Under the pieces are notes generated by a model. The model was given only the letters and a program-made list of their open reading frames with translations. It ran no database searches and was not told where the DNA came from. A program made the position numbers and the translations under genes. From an uncultured Burkholderiaceae bacterium (GTDB taxonomy: Bacteria; Pseudomonadota; Gammaproteobacteria; Burkholderiales; Burkholderiaceae_C), in assembly GCA_938022295.1 (NCBI GenBank), contig CALIDR010000293.1, positions 1-24,576 on the forward strand: DNA of 24,576 bases, written 5' to 3'. Positions 14,865-22,555 of this stretch are shown here, piece by piece. Each line of letters starts with the position of its first letter. Within the stretch, counting starts at the first letter, position 1.

Positions 14865-16070
14865 TCAGTACCGCTCGGCCTCGAAGCCGGCGCCGCGCAG
14901 CGCGAGCAGCACGGCGTCGACGTGGGCCCGGCTGCGCGTCTGCAGCACGAGCTCGATCTCGACGTTCTGCGCCGTCAGCGCCGAGAACGCGCGCTGGTGG
15001 TGCACTTCGTCGATGTTGGCGCCCGCTTCGGCGACGATCGTCGTGATGCGCGCCAGCGTGCCGGGCGGGTCGCGCGCGGCCACGCGGATGCGCGCCAGCC
15101 GCCCGGCGCGCACCATGCCGCGCTCGATGATCGCCGCCAGCAGCAGCGGGTCGATGTTGCCGCCGCACAGCACCAGGCCCACGTGCCGCCCGGCGTACCG
15201 CTCGGGCTCCTTCAGCAGCGCGGCCAGCCCCGCGGCGCCGGCACCCTCGACGAGCGTCTTCTCGATCTCGAGCAGCATCAGCACCGCCTGCTCGATGTCG
15301 CCTTCGTCGACGAGCACGAGGTCGTCGACGAGGCGCTCGACGATCGCGCGCGTCAGCCGCCCCGGCTGGCCGACGGCGATGCCTTCGGCGATCGTGCCGG
15401 TGCCCAGCGGGTGCTGGGTGCCCTTGATTGCGTCGTACATGCCGGCGAAGCGCACCGTCTGCACGCCGACGATGCCCACGTCGGGCCGCGTGGCCTTGAC
15501 GGCGGTGGCGATGCCGCCGATCAGCCCGCCGCCGCCGACGGCGACGACGAGGGTGTCGATCGCCGGCTGCTCGCGCAGCATCTCGAGGCCGATCGTGCCC
15601 TGGCCGGCGACGATCAGCGGGTCGTCGAACGCGTGCACGAACGCCAGGCCCTGCTCGGCCGCGAGGCGCAGCGCGTGCTCGCGCGCGGCGTCGAACGAGT
15701 CGCCGTGCAGCACGATCGTCGCCCCGAAGCCGCGCGTGCGCTCGACCTTGACGCCCGGCGTGAAGGTCGGCATCACGATTGTCGCCGGCAGCCCGAGGCG
15801 CTGCGCGTGGTAGGCCACGCCCTGCGCGTGGTTGCCGGCCGAGGCGGCGACGACGCCCTTGGGCGGCGGGTGTGCCTCGACGAGCGCGAGCAGCTTGTTC
15901 AGTGCGCCGCGCTCCTTGAACGAAGACGTGAACTGCAGGTTCTCGAACTTCAGGAACACCCGGCAGCCGACGAGTTCGCCGAGCGTGCGGCTCTCGACGC
16001 ACGGCGTGTCGAGCACCTGGCCGGCAATGCGCCGCGCCGCCGCCTCGACGTCGGCGAGCGTCGGCAGCAC
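14865..16070 (-). CDS. ilvA: Threonine ammonia-lyase with C-terminal ACT domain
   Basis: A PLP enzyme of about 401 aa that deaminates threonine to 2-oxobutanoate. The PLP lysine is Lys52 in SSFKERGAL, the substrate loop is SAGNHAQGVA, and the phosphate-binding glycine loop is VAVGGGGLIGG. A single ACT domain follows (about 325-401), starting near RIRVAARDPPGTLARITTIV. This medium-length single-ACT form differs from the two-ACT biosynthetic E. coli IlvA (514 aa) and resembles TdcB-like enzymes with added ACT regulation; it may serve isoleucine synthesis or threonine breakdown. The GTG start at 16070 lies 11 nt after the tldD stop with no ribosome binding site, suggesting translational coupling. 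The frame continues open far upstream through tldD, which is an artefact. Confidence 0.92.
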   Translation of the reverse strand: MLPTLADVEAAARRIAGQVLDTPCVESRTLGELVGCRVFLKFENLQFTSSFKERGALNKLLALVEAHPPPKGVVAASAGNHAQGVAYHAQRLGLPATIVMPTFTPGVKVERTRGFGATIVLHGDSFDAAREHALRLAAEQGLAFVHAFDDPLIVAGQGTIGLEMLREQPAIDTLVVAVGGGGLIGGIATAVKATRPDVGIVGVQTVRFAGMYDAIKGTQHPLGTGTIAEGIAVGQPGRLTRAIVERLVDDLVLVDEGDIEQAVLMLLEIEKTLVEGAGAAGLAALLKEPERYAGRHVGLVLCGGNIDPLLLAAIIERGMVRAGRLARIRVAARDPPGTLARITTIVAEAGANIDEVHHQRAFSALTAQNVEIELVLQTRSRAHVDAVLLALRGAGFEAERY

Positions 16071-16081
16071 CGGCGTGTCGT

Positions 16082-17554
16082 TCAGCCCGTGCCTCCGACG
16101 GTCAGGCCGTCGATGCGCAGCGTCGGCTGGCCGACGCCCACCGGCACGCTCTGCCCTTCCTTGCCGCAGGTGCCCACGCCGGTGTCGAGCTGCAGATCGT
16201 TGCCGATCATCTTGACGCGGGTCAGTGCATCCGGGCCGTTGCCGATGATCGTCGCTCCCTTGACCGGGTACTGCACGCGCCCGTTCTCGACCCAGAACGC
16301 CTCGCTGGCCGAGAACACGAAGCGCCCGCTCGTGATGTCGACCTGGCCGCCGCCGAAGTTGGTCGCGTACAGGCCCTTCTTGATGCTGGCCACGATCTCG
16401 TCGCGGCTCTTGTCGCCGGCGAGCATGTAGGTGTTGGTCATGCGCGGCATCGGCACGTGGGCGTAGCTCTCGCGGCGGCCGTTGCCGGTGGGCTTGACCT
16501 TCATCAGCCGCGCGTTCATCGCGTCCTGCATGTAGCCGCGCAGGATGCCGTCCTCGATCAGCACGGTGCGCTGCGTCGCGTGGCCCTCGTCGTCGACGTT
16601 CAGGCTGCCGCGGCGGTCGGGGATCGTGCCGTCGTCGAGCACCGTCACGCCCTTGGCCGCCACGCGCTTGCCGATGCGGCCGCTGAACGCGCTCGATCCC
16701 TTGCGGTTGAAGTCGCCTTCCAGCCCGTGGCCGATCGCCTCGTGCAGCAGGATGCCGGGCCAGCCGGGGCCGAGCACGACCGTCATCTCGCCGGCCGGCG
16801 CCGGGCGGCTCTCGAGGTTGGTCAGCGCGGCGTTGACGGCCTGGTCGACGTAGGCCTCGATCTGCGCGTCCTGGAAGTAGCCGAGGCCGAAGCGCCCGCC
16901 GCCGCCGCCGGTGCCGATCTCGCGGCGCACGCTGCCGCCCACGGTCTGCTCGGCGATCACCGTCACCGACAAGCGCACGAGCGGGCGCACGTCGGCCGCG
17001 CGCGTGCCGTCGGCGCGCGCGACGAGCACGACGTCGTGCTCGGCCGCCACGCCGGCCATCACCTGCACGATGCGCGGGTCCTTCGCGCGGGCAAGCTTCT
17101 CGACCTTCTCGAGCAGCGCGACTTTGCTCGCGCTGTCGAGGGTGGCGATGGGGTCGGTGCCGGCGTAGAGCGTGCGGCTGGCCGCCGGGCGGCTCGCGCC
17201 GACCTTCACGCGCCGCTGCTGGCCGGCCGCGGCGATCGTGCGCACGGTGCGCGCGGCGTCGAGCAGCGCGGCTTCCGAAAGGTCGTCGGAGTAGGCGAAC
17301 GCCGTCTTCTCGCCGGCCACCGCGCGCACGCCCACGCCCTGTTCGATGCTGAAGCTGCCGCTCTTGACGATGCCTTCCTCGAGGCTCCACGCCTCGTGGC
17401 GCGTGAGCTGGAAGTACAGGTCGGCGTCGTCGATGCGGTGCTCGGCGATCGTCGCCAGCGCCCGCGCGAGCACGGCGTCGTCGAGGCCGTAGGGGTCGAG
17501 CAGCAGCGCCTGCGCGTGGGCGAGGCGTTCGAGGGTCGGTTCGCGCGAGATCAT
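16082..17554 (-). CDS. tldD: TldD metalloprotease subunit
   Basis: A 490-aa member of the TldD/PmbA family (E. coli TldD 481 aa). With TldE/PmbA it forms a zinc-dependent heterodimeric protease that degrades unfolded peptides and matures microcin B17 and related peptides. The N-terminus with DLYFQLTRHEAWSLEEG and GVGVRAVAGEKTAFAYSDD matches TldD. The metal site motif is HEAIGHGLEGD in the GWPGILLHEAIGHG block, followed by the CGKEGQSVPVGVGQP cysteine region at the C-terminus. The ATG at 17554 is preferred over 17602 because it matches the family N-terminus. A TACAAT box ends 6 nt before it, so the message may be leaderless. No pmbA gene is in the window. Confidence 0.95.
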   Translation of the reverse strand: MISREPTLERLAHAQALLLDPYGLDDAVLARALATIAEHRIDDADLYFQLTRHEAWSLEEGIVKSGSFSIEQGVGVRAVAGEKTAFAYSDDLSEAALLDAARTVRTIAAAGQQRRVKVGASRPAASRTLYAGTDPIATLDSASKVALLEKVEKLARAKDPRIVQVMAGVAAEHDVVLVARADGTRAADVRPLVRLSVTVIAEQTVGGSVRREIGTGGGGGRFGLGYFQDAQIEAYVDQAVNAALTNLESRPAPAGEMTVVLGPGWPGILLHEAIGHGLEGDFNRKGSSAFSGRIGKRVAAKGVTVLDDGTIPDRRGSLNVDDEGHATQRTVLIEDGILRGYMQDAMNARLMKVKPTGNGRRESYAHVPMPRMTNTYMLAGDKSRDEIVASIKKGLYATNFGGGQVDITSGRFVFSASEAFWVENGRVQYPVKGATIIGNGPDALTRVKMIGNDLQLDTGVGTCGKEGQSVPVGVGQPTLRIDGLTVGGTG

Positions 17555-17560
17555 CGATCG

Positions 17561-17566
17561 ATTGTA
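17561..17566 (-). promoter_or_regulatory. Candidate -10 box for tldD-ilvA
   Basis: TACAAT on the minus strand (five of six consensus bases) is followed by CGATCG and then the tldD ATG. The predicted start site falls on the start codon. No ribosome binding site or good -35 is visible. Confidence 0.5.
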
Positions 17567-17615
17567 GGCAGCACCCCCGTGGCCGCACGCCTTCGCGGTC
17601 ATGGCAGACCCGGCG

Positions 17616-18476
17616 TCAGTCGCTCGCCGGGCGCGCCGAGCGCGCGAACGTCCACGCGACGCCGAAGCCTGCCGTCCAGCCGCCGCTCGAGCGCACGAGC
17701 GGGCTCGCCTCGTTGGCCGCGCCGCGCACCGAGTCGTAGCGCGCGAAGCCGAACAGCCGCCAGTCGCCCGCGAGCGTGTGCGAGGTGGCGAGCCCGGCGC
17801 GCCATGCGATCAGCCCCGCCCGCGCGTCGTACGCGGGGCGGCCGGGGATCGCCTCGTCGTCACGCACGCCGTAGAACGTGTCGGCGAGCCGGCGGTCGCC
17901 GAACACCGGCCCGAAACGCGCGCCGAGCTCCCAGCCGCCGGGCAGCGTGCGCTCGTGCACGAGTTCGGGCGCGAACGCGAGCCCCTGGTGCCGCAGCCGG
18001 TTCTCGAGGTCGAGCACGGCGCGCAGCGGCACCTGCAGCCGCCACGGCGCCGACCGCCCCGGCGGCGCGTCGACGAGGTTCCACACCAGCCGCGGGCCGA
18101 CCTCGATCAGCGTGCCGAGGTCGTCCATGCCGCGCCGCGCCTCGACGTCGCTGGCCGACGAACCGAGCGAGCCGCCGAAGCCCACGTTCAGCTCGAGCCG
18201 CGGCGTGCGCAGCGCCCGCAGGCCGACGTTGTCCTCGTCGGCGCGCAGGACTGGCCCGCGGTAGATCAGGAACGGCAGCGGCAGCGCCCGGCCGACGCGG
18301 TCGTCGGCACCGGGGTAGGCGGGCTGCGTGGCGCCGGCGAGCAGCACGCCGGCTTCCCACAGCGGGCGCGAGGGCGGCTCTCCTGCGGGGGCGGCCGTGC
18401 ACGCGCCGGCCAGCACCGCGCCGGCAAGCCGGGCGCGAGGCGACGGGTGCAGCCGGACGACGGTGGACGTGAGCAT
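17616..18476 (-). CDS. MipA/OmpV family outer-membrane protein
   Basis: A 286-aa beta-barrel protein of the MltA-interacting protein/OmpV family. The start MLTSTVVRLHPSPRARL leads into a hydrophobic signal segment (about 17-31) with a likely cleavage near APA. The mature part has the family signature QPAYPGADDRVGRALPLPFLIYRG and alternating hydrophobic strands with Gly and aromatic residues. The last strand GVAWTFARSARPASD carries several extra residues after the aromatic position where such barrels usually stop. Members are linked to murein synthesis scaffolding or to efflux and adhesion; the role here is unknown. The ATG is preceded directly by a perfect 14-bp palindrome (18477-18490), and no ribosome binding site is seen. 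It ends 61 nt before tldD on the same strand. Confidence 0.87.
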   Translation of the reverse strand: MLTSTVVRLHPSPRARLAGAVLAGACTAAPAGEPPSRPLWEAGVLLAGATQPAYPGADDRVGRALPLPFLIYRGPVLRADEDNVGLRALRTPRLELNVGFGGSLGSSASDVEARRGMDDLGTLIEVGPRLVWNLVDAPPGRSAPWRLQVPLRAVLDLENRLRHQGLAFAPELVHERTLPGGWELGARFGPVFGDRRLADTFYGVRDDEAIPGRPAYDARAGLIAWRAGLATSHTLAGDWRLFGFARYDSVRGAANEASPLVRSSGGWTAGFGVAWTFARSARPASD

Positions 18477-18490
18477 CGTGCGGCCGCACG
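18477..18490. repeat. 14-bp perfect palindrome abutting the mipA-type start codon
   Basis: CGTGCGGCCGCACG lies immediately before the ATG, where a ribosome binding site would be. It could be an operator or an RNA hairpin. GC-rich palindromes arise easily at this base composition. Confidence 0.5.
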
Positions 18491-18543
18491 CTACCCGAAT
18501 CCGGCGCCCGCCGCCGGCGCGCGGGTTCCGGCCGGGCACTGGC

Positions 18544-18549
18544 TATACT
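18544..18549 (+). promoter_or_regulatory. Candidate -10 box for the metX leader
   Basis: TATACT (five of six consensus) on the plus strand lies 8 nt before the SAM-II aptamer, so transcription would begin at about 18556 and the aptamer would form the very 5' end of the message. No clear -35 is visible. Confidence 0.55.
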
Positions 18550-18557
18550 GCCTGCGA

Positions 18558-18605
18558 AGCGCCGATTTGTCCCGGCTTGCGGGCGCTCTACAAATGCCGC
18601 TAAAA
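18558..18605 (+). ncRNA. SAM-II riboswitch aptamer upstream of metX
   Basis: The stretch matches the SAM-II (metA/metX) aptamer. Stem P1 is AGCGCC (18558-18563) with GGCGCT (18582-18587). The loop holds the conserved GATTTG and CCGGC-TTGC elements. After P1 come CAAATG and GCTAAAA (18599-18605). The pseudoknot P2 forms between CGGC (18573-18576) and GCCG (18596-18599). Order and spacing agree with the crystallised Sargasso Sea metX aptamer, with its GAUUU...UUGC...UAAAUG...GCUAAAA. It would bind S-adenosylmethionine and switch off metX-metW. A terminator follows, so control is probably at transcription. Confidence 0.9.
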
Positions 18606-18616
18606 CAGGCGCCACC

Positions 18617-18658
18617 GGACCCGGTGACCGCAGCGCGGCGGCACCGGGTCTTCGTTTT
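18617..18658 (+). terminator. Intrinsic terminator of the SAM-II riboswitch
   Basis: GACCCGGTG (18618-18626) pairs perfectly with CACCGGGTC (18642-18650), with an inner CCGC/GCGG extension, followed by TTCGTTTT. It lies 12 nt after the aptamer and 14 nt before the metX ATG. The alternative hairpin CACCG-GACC-CGGTG (18613-18626) takes up the left arm and could act as an antiterminator. The GGCGCC at 18608-18613 could also compete with P1. Confidence 0.85.
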
Positions 18659-18672
18659 GCACGGTCGCGTTC

Positions 18673-19815
18673 ATGGGGTCGGTCGGTCACGTCACGCCGC
18701 AGCAGATGCACTTCGCGCAGCCGCTGCCGCTTCGCAGCGGCGCGCAGCTGGCCGACTACACGCTCGTCTACGAGACGTACGGCACGCTCAACGCCGAGCG
18801 GTCCAACGCGGTGCTCGTGTGCCACGCGCTCAACGCGTCGCACCACGTCGCCGGCAGCTACGAAGGGCAGCCCAGGAGCGAGGGCTGGTGGGACAACCTC
18901 GTCGGCCCCGGCAAGCCGCTGGACACCGAGCGCTTCTTCGTCGTCGGCGTCAACAACCCCGGCTCGTGCTTCGGCTCGACCGGGCCGATGAGCGCCAATC
19001 CGACCACCGGCCGGCCGTACGGCGCCGACTTCCCGGTGGTCACCGTCGAGGACTGGGTCGACGCGCAGGCGCGGCTGCTCGACCGGCTGGGCATCGCGCA
19101 GCTCGCCGCCGTGATCGGCGGCAGCCTCGGCGGCATGCAGGCGCTGTCGTGGACGCTGCAGTACCCCGGGCGCGTACGCCACTGTCTGGCGATCGCCACC
19201 GCGCCGAACCTGTCGGCGCAGAACATCGCGTTCAACGAGGTCGCGCGCCGCGCGATCGTGACCGACCCCGACTTCCACGGCGGCCACTACTACGCCCACG
19301 GCGTCGTGCCCAAGCGCGGGCTGCGCGTGGCGCGCATGATCGGCCACATCACGTACCTGTCGGACGACTCGATGGAGCAGAAGTTCGGCCGCGCGCTGCG
19401 CGACGCCGAGCTCGGCTACACGACGCAGGACATCGAGTTCCAGATCGAGAGCTACCTGCGCCACCAGGGCGAGAAGTTCAGCGAGTACTTCGACGCCAAC
19501 ACGTACCTGCTGATCACGCGCGCGCTCGACTACTTCGACCCCGCGCGGGCGCACGGCGGCGACCTCGCGCGCGCGTTCGCGCCGGCGCTGGCGAAGTTCC
19601 TCGTCGTCAGCTTCACGACCGACTGGCGCTTCTCGCCGGCGCGCTCGCGCGAGATCGTCAAGGCGCTGGTCGACAACCGCCACGACGTGACCTACGCCGA
19701 GATCGCCGCGCCGCACGGCCACGACGCCTTCCTGCTCGACGACGCGCGCTACCACGCCGTGCTGCGCGCGTACCTCGACAACGTCGCCGCCGAGGCGGCC
19801 GCGGTGCGCGCATGA
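18673..19815 (+). CDS. metX: Homoserine O-acyltransferase
   Basis: A 380-aa alpha/beta-hydrolase enzyme that acylates homoserine for methionine synthesis. The nucleophile is Ser151 in GGSLGGMQ; the triad is completed by Asp317 (TTDWRFSPARS) and His350 (APHGHDAFLLD). The family contains both acetyl-CoA and succinyl-CoA users; many betaproteobacterial MetX proteins use succinyl-CoA, and the donor cannot be fixed by eye. The start MGSVGHVTPQ matches the usual N-terminus, although no ribosome binding site is visible. It sits behind the SAM-II riboswitch. Its stop overlaps the metW start (ATGA), the usual proteobacterial metX-metW arrangement. Confidence 0.96.
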   Translation: MGSVGHVTPQQMHFAQPLPLRSGAQLADYTLVYETYGTLNAERSNAVLVCHALNASHHVAGSYEGQPRSEGWWDNLVGPGKPLDTERFFVVGVNNPGSCFGSTGPMSANPTTGRPYGADFPVVTVEDWVDAQARLLDRLGIAQLAAVIGGSLGGMQALSWTLQYPGRVRHCLAIATAPNLSAQNIAFNEVARRAIVTDPDFHGGHYYAHGVVPKRGLRVARMIGHITYLSDDSMEQKFGRALRDAELGYTTQDIEFQIESYLRHQGEKFSEYFDANTYLLITRALDYFDPARAHGGDLARAFAPALAKFLVVSFTTDWRFSPARSREIVKALVDNRHDVTYAEIAAPHGHDAFLLDDARYHAVLRAYLDNVAAEAAAVRA

Positions 19816-20396
19816 CCTCGCGCGCCGACTTCGACGTCATCGCCGCGCTCGTGCCGCGCGGCTCGCGCGTGCTCGACCTCGGCTGCGGCGACGGCGCGCT
19901 GCTCGCCCACCTGCGCGAGCGGCGCGAGTGCCGCGGCTTCGGCGTCGAGATCGACGACGCCAAGCTCGTCGCCTGCATCCGGCGCGACGTCAAGGTGCTG
20001 CAGCTGAACCTCGAGGAAGGGCTGGCGGTGTTCGACGACGACAGCTTCGACGTCGTGCTGCAGCTCGACACGCTGCAGAGCCTGCGCCACACCGAGCGCG
20101 TGCTGCGCGAGACGGCGCGCGTGGGCCGGATGTCGATCGTGAGCTTCCCCAACTTCGCGCACTGGCCGAACCGGCTGAGCGTGCTGCGCGGGCGCATGCC
20201 GGTGACCAAGGTGCTGCCGTACCAGTGGTACGACACGCCCAACATCCGTGTGGGTACGTTCGCCGACTTCGAGGTGCTCGCCGGCCAGTGCGGGCTGCGC
20301 GTGCTCGAAGCCTTCGGCCTGCACGAGGGGCGGCGCGTCGACCGCTGGCCGAACCTGCTCGCGAGCACCGCCGTGTTCAAGTTCGAGCGCGCGTAG
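19812..20396 (+). CDS. metW: MetW methionine biosynthesis protein
   Basis: A 194-aa class I methyltransferase-fold protein of the MetW family. The SAM-binding motif I is VLDLGCGDG at 20-28, followed by an acidic strand end (GVEID) and QLDTLQSLRH in the motif IV region; SFPNFAHWPNRL is a family hallmark. MetW works with MetX in methionine synthesis and is often needed for MetX activity, though no methyl transfer has been shown. The ATG overlaps the metX stop by 4 nt. Just after the stop there is a perfect palindrome, GCGCCGGCCGGCGC (20396-20409), without a T-run. Confidence 0.96.
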   Translation: MTSRADFDVIAALVPRGSRVLDLGCGDGALLAHLRERRECRGFGVEIDDAKLVACIRRDVKVLQLNLEEGLAVFDDDSFDVVLQLDTLQSLRHTERVLRETARVGRMSIVSFPNFAHWPNRLSVLRGRMPVTKVLPYQWYDTPNIRVGTFADFEVLAGQCGLRVLEAFGLHEGRRVDRWPNLLASTAVFKFERA

Positions 20397-20415
20397 CGCC
20401 GGCCGGCGCGCGCCC

Positions 20416-20421
20416 TACACT
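20416..20421 (+). promoter_or_regulatory. Candidate -10 box for the VOC-ydfG pair
   Basis: TACACT lies 29 nt before the VOC gene ATG in the 54-bp gap after metW. It leaves room for a short leader with AAGGAGG at 20438-20444. No clear -35 is visible. Confidence 0.35.
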
Positions 20422-20450
20422 TGGCGGGCGTTTCGCAAGGAGGCTCCTCG

Positions 20451-20819
20451 ATGATCGGCTACGTCACGCTGGGCACCAACGACCTGCCGCGCGCCGCGGC
20501 GTTCTACGACGCGCTGCTGGCCGAACTCGGCGGCGCTCGCCTGATGGACTTCGGCCGCGGCATCGCCTGGGGCACGGCGCCCGACCGGCCGATGCTCGGC
20601 ATCATGCAGCCGTGGGACAAGCAGCCTGCGACGGTGGGCAACGGCGTGATGGTCGCGCTCGCGGCACCCGACCGCGACGCGGTCGACCGCGTGTGGCGCA
20701 AAGCCCTCGAGCTCGGCGGCGCCGACGAAGGCGCCGCCGGCCCGCGCGGTGAAGGCTTCTACGCCGGCTACTTCCGCGACCTCGACGGCAACAAGCTCAA
20801 CGTGTTCTGCAAGGGCTGA
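20451..20819 (+). CDS. VOC (glyoxalase/bleomycin-resistance fold) protein
   Basis: A 122-aa small protein of the vicinal oxygen chelate fold. It begins MIGYVTLGTNDLPRAAAFYD and ends RDLDGNKLNVFCKG, both typical of a proteobacterial VOC-like subgroup. Positions that carry metal-binding His and Glu in glyoxalase I (near residue 4, near residue 66 and in the last strand) hold Tyr/Val, Met/Val and Asn/Val, so a classical metal site seems absent. Function is unknown. The ATG is fixed by AAGGAGG 6 nt upstream. It ends 3 nt before ydfG and is probably co-transcribed with it. Confidence 0.88.
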   Translation: MIGYVTLGTNDLPRAAAFYDALLAELGGARLMDFGRGIAWGTAPDRPMLGIMQPWDKQPATVGNGVMVALAAPDRDAVDRVWRKALELGGADEGAAGPRGEGFYAGYFRDLDGNKLNVFCKG

Positions 20820-20822
20820 ACG

Positions 20823-21611
20823 ATGGCCGACGCCGCTTCGGGTCCCGTCGCGGCCGTCCGCGGGACGGCGCTGGTCACCGGCGCCAGCGCCGGCTTCGGC
20901 ACTGCGATCGTGCGCCGGCTGCACGCCGACGGCTGGCGCGTCGTCGCCTGCGCGCGGCGCGCCGAGCGGCTCGCGGCGCTCGCCGCCGAACTCGGCGAGC
21001 GCGTGCTCGCCTTCCCGCTCGACGTCACCGACCGCGCCGCGGTCGAGGCGCTGCCGGCTGCGCTGCCGGCCGGGTTCGCCGCCGTCGACCTGCTCGTCAA
21101 CAACGCCGGGCTCGCGCTCGGCCTCGAGCCGGCGCACCGCGCGAGCCTGGACGACTGGGAGACGATGGTCGCGACCAACGTCGCCGGGCTGATGCGCTGC
21201 ACGCGCGTGCTGCTGCCCGGCATGGTCGAGCGCGGCCGCGGCCACGTGATCAACATCGGGTCTGTGGCCGGCGGCACGCCGTACCCCGGCGGCAACGTCT
21301 ACGGCGCGACGAAGGCCTTCGTCCACCAGTTCACGCTGAACCTCAAGGCCGACCTGCTCGGCACCCCGGTGCGCGCGACCGCGATCGAGCCCGGGCTGGT
21401 GGGCGGCAGCGAGTTCTCGAACGTGCGCTTCAAGGGCGACGACGCGCGCGCGGCGTCGGTCTACGCCGGCACCGAGCCGCTCACGCCCGAGGACATCGCC
21501 GAGGCGGTGGCGTGGGTCGCGCACCTGCCGCCGCGCGTCAACGTCAACTTCGTCGAGATGATGCCTGCGTGCCAGGCCCACGGCCCGCTGGCGATCCACC
21601 GACGAGCCTGA
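20823..21611 (+). CDS. ydfG: YdfG-type NADP-dependent 3-hydroxy acid dehydrogenase (SDR)
   Basis: A 262-aa classical short-chain dehydrogenase. The cofactor loop TGASAGFG spans 19-26, with an Arg-rich strand end (CARRAERL) favouring NADP. NNAG is at 93-96, and the catalytic residues are Ser147, Tyr160 and Lys164. Long blocks match the remembered E. coli YdfG, such as LALGLEPAH, NVYGATKAFV, IEPGLVGGSEFSNVRFKGDD and a late VEMMPACQ. YdfG oxidises L-serine, L-allo-threonine and 3-hydroxypropionate-type acids. The N-terminus is about 13 residues longer than E. coli YdfG. An in-gene AAGGG of the VOC gene serves as ribosome binding site. Confidence 0.94.
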   Translation: MADAASGPVAAVRGTALVTGASAGFGTAIVRRLHADGWRVVACARRAERLAALAAELGERVLAFPLDVTDRAAVEALPAALPAGFAAVDLLVNNAGLALGLEPAHRASLDDWETMVATNVAGLMRCTRVLLPGMVERGRGHVINIGSVAGGTPYPGGNVYGATKAFVHQFTLNLKADLLGTPVRATAIEPGLVGGSEFSNVRFKGDDARAASVYAGTEPLTPEDIAEAVAWVAHLPPRVNVNFVEMMPACQAHGPLAIHRRA

Positions 21612-21625
21612 CGCGGCCCGCCGCC

Positions 21626-21644
21626 GCGCCGGCTAGGCCGGCGC
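21626..21644. terminator. GC hairpin between convergent ydfG and phhA
   Basis: GCGCCGGC (21626-21633) and GCCGGCGC (21637-21644) form a perfect 8-bp inverted repeat whose loop lies within the phhA TAG stop. It may serve as a shared two-way terminator, but no T-run follows on either strand. Confidence 0.4.
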
Positions 21645-22541
21645 GAACTGCCGCTCGCCCGCCAGCACGTCGCCGGCGGCCAGTTCGCCGTCGCGCGCGA
21701 TGCGCTCGCGCACGTCGCGGTAGACGGGGGTGAAATCGGGCGCCGTGGCGTCGAACAGCTGCTGGAACGAGTCGATCACGAAGTAGATCGCCTGGTAGGT
21801 GTCGATCTTGTACTTCGTGCGCATCATGCGCCGCAGGTCGAAGGCGACGCGCCTGGGCGTGGGGTCGGTGACGCTGTAGCGCAGCTCGCCGGCCGAGCTG
21901 AGGATGCCGGCGCCGTAGGCGCGCAGGCCCCAAGGCGTCGCGATGAGGCCGAACTCGACCGTGTACCAGTACAGCCGCGCCAGCAGCTCGCAGGCGTCGA
22001 GCCGGCTGGCCTTGAGCCCCCCTTCGCCGTAGGCCTGCATGTAGTCGGCGAACACCGGGTCGAACAGCAGCGGCACGTGGCCGAACAGGTCGTGGAAGAT
22101 GTCGGGCTCGACGACGTAGTCGAACTCCTCGGGCTTGCGGATCCAGTCGGTGACCGGGAACTTGCGCGCTGCGAGCAGCGCGAAGAACGCCTCCTCCGGG
22201 ATCAGCCCCGGCACGCCGACGATCTGCCAGCCGGTGGCCTTCAGCAGCCGCTCCGAGACGTCGTCGAAGCGCGGGATGCGCTCGGGCGCGCCGAGCTGGC
22301 CGACGGCGGCGATGAACTCGTCGCACGCGAGCCCCGGCAGCTGCGCCATCTGGCGGGTGTACAGGCGCCGGTAGGTGTCGTGGTCGGCGGCGCTGTACTG
22401 CGCGTAGTCCTGGTCGCAGGTGTAGTCGGCTCGCGCCTTGGCGTAGTCGCCGCGCGGCGGGCGGTCGCCCTCGCCGTAGGTGACCGGCGGCACGCCCTGG
22501 TTGACGCCGGAATGGAAGTCGAGCTCCGGAATGGCACCCAT
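21633..22541 (-). CDS. phhA: Phenylalanine 4-monooxygenase
   Basis: A 302-aa non-heme iron, pterin-dependent enzyme that hydroxylates phenylalanine to tyrosine. Iron ligands are visible as His150 and His155 in FHDLFGHVPLL and Glu196 in YTVEFGL. The pterin and substrate region FDDVSERLLKATGW precedes it. It is the short catalytic-domain-only bacterial form, like the Chromobacterium and Pseudomonas enzymes, with a somewhat longer N-terminus. The ATG has GAGGAGA about 9 nt upstream, placed in the 14-nt gap after the hppD stop, so the two form one operon. No pterin dehydratase gene (phhB) is next to it. Confidence 0.96.
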   Translation of the reverse strand: MGAIPELDFHSGVNQGVPPVTYGEGDRPPRGDYAKARADYTCDQDYAQYSAADHDTYRRLYTRQMAQLPGLACDEFIAAVGQLGAPERIPRFDDVSERLLKATGWQIVGVPGLIPEEAFFALLAARKFPVTDWIRKPEEFDYVVEPDIFHDLFGHVPLLFDPVFADYMQAYGEGGLKASRLDACELLARLYWYTVEFGLIATPWGLRAYGAGILSSAGELRYSVTDPTPRRVAFDLRRMMRTKYKIDTYQAIYFVIDSFQQLFDATAPDFTPVYRDVRERIARDGELAAGDVLAGERQFAPA

Positions 22542-22555
22542 CGTCGTCTGTCTCC

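Noticed and set aside
14865..17588. A 907-aa open frame that could look like a TldD-IlvA fusion
   Set aside because: Only the C-terminal 400 residues (IlvA) are protein-like. The upstream half is an out-of-frame reading of tldD, whose true frame ends at 16082.
17601..20396. A 931-aa plus-strand frame ending as MetW
   Set aside because: Only the last 194 residues from ATG 19812 are real; the rest is antisense to the MipA-type gene or an alternate frame of metX.
20396..20409. Palindrome GCGCCGGCCGGCGC after metW as a terminator
   Set aside because: There is no loop and no T-run, and such GC palindromes are common at this base composition, so it is not called as a terminator.
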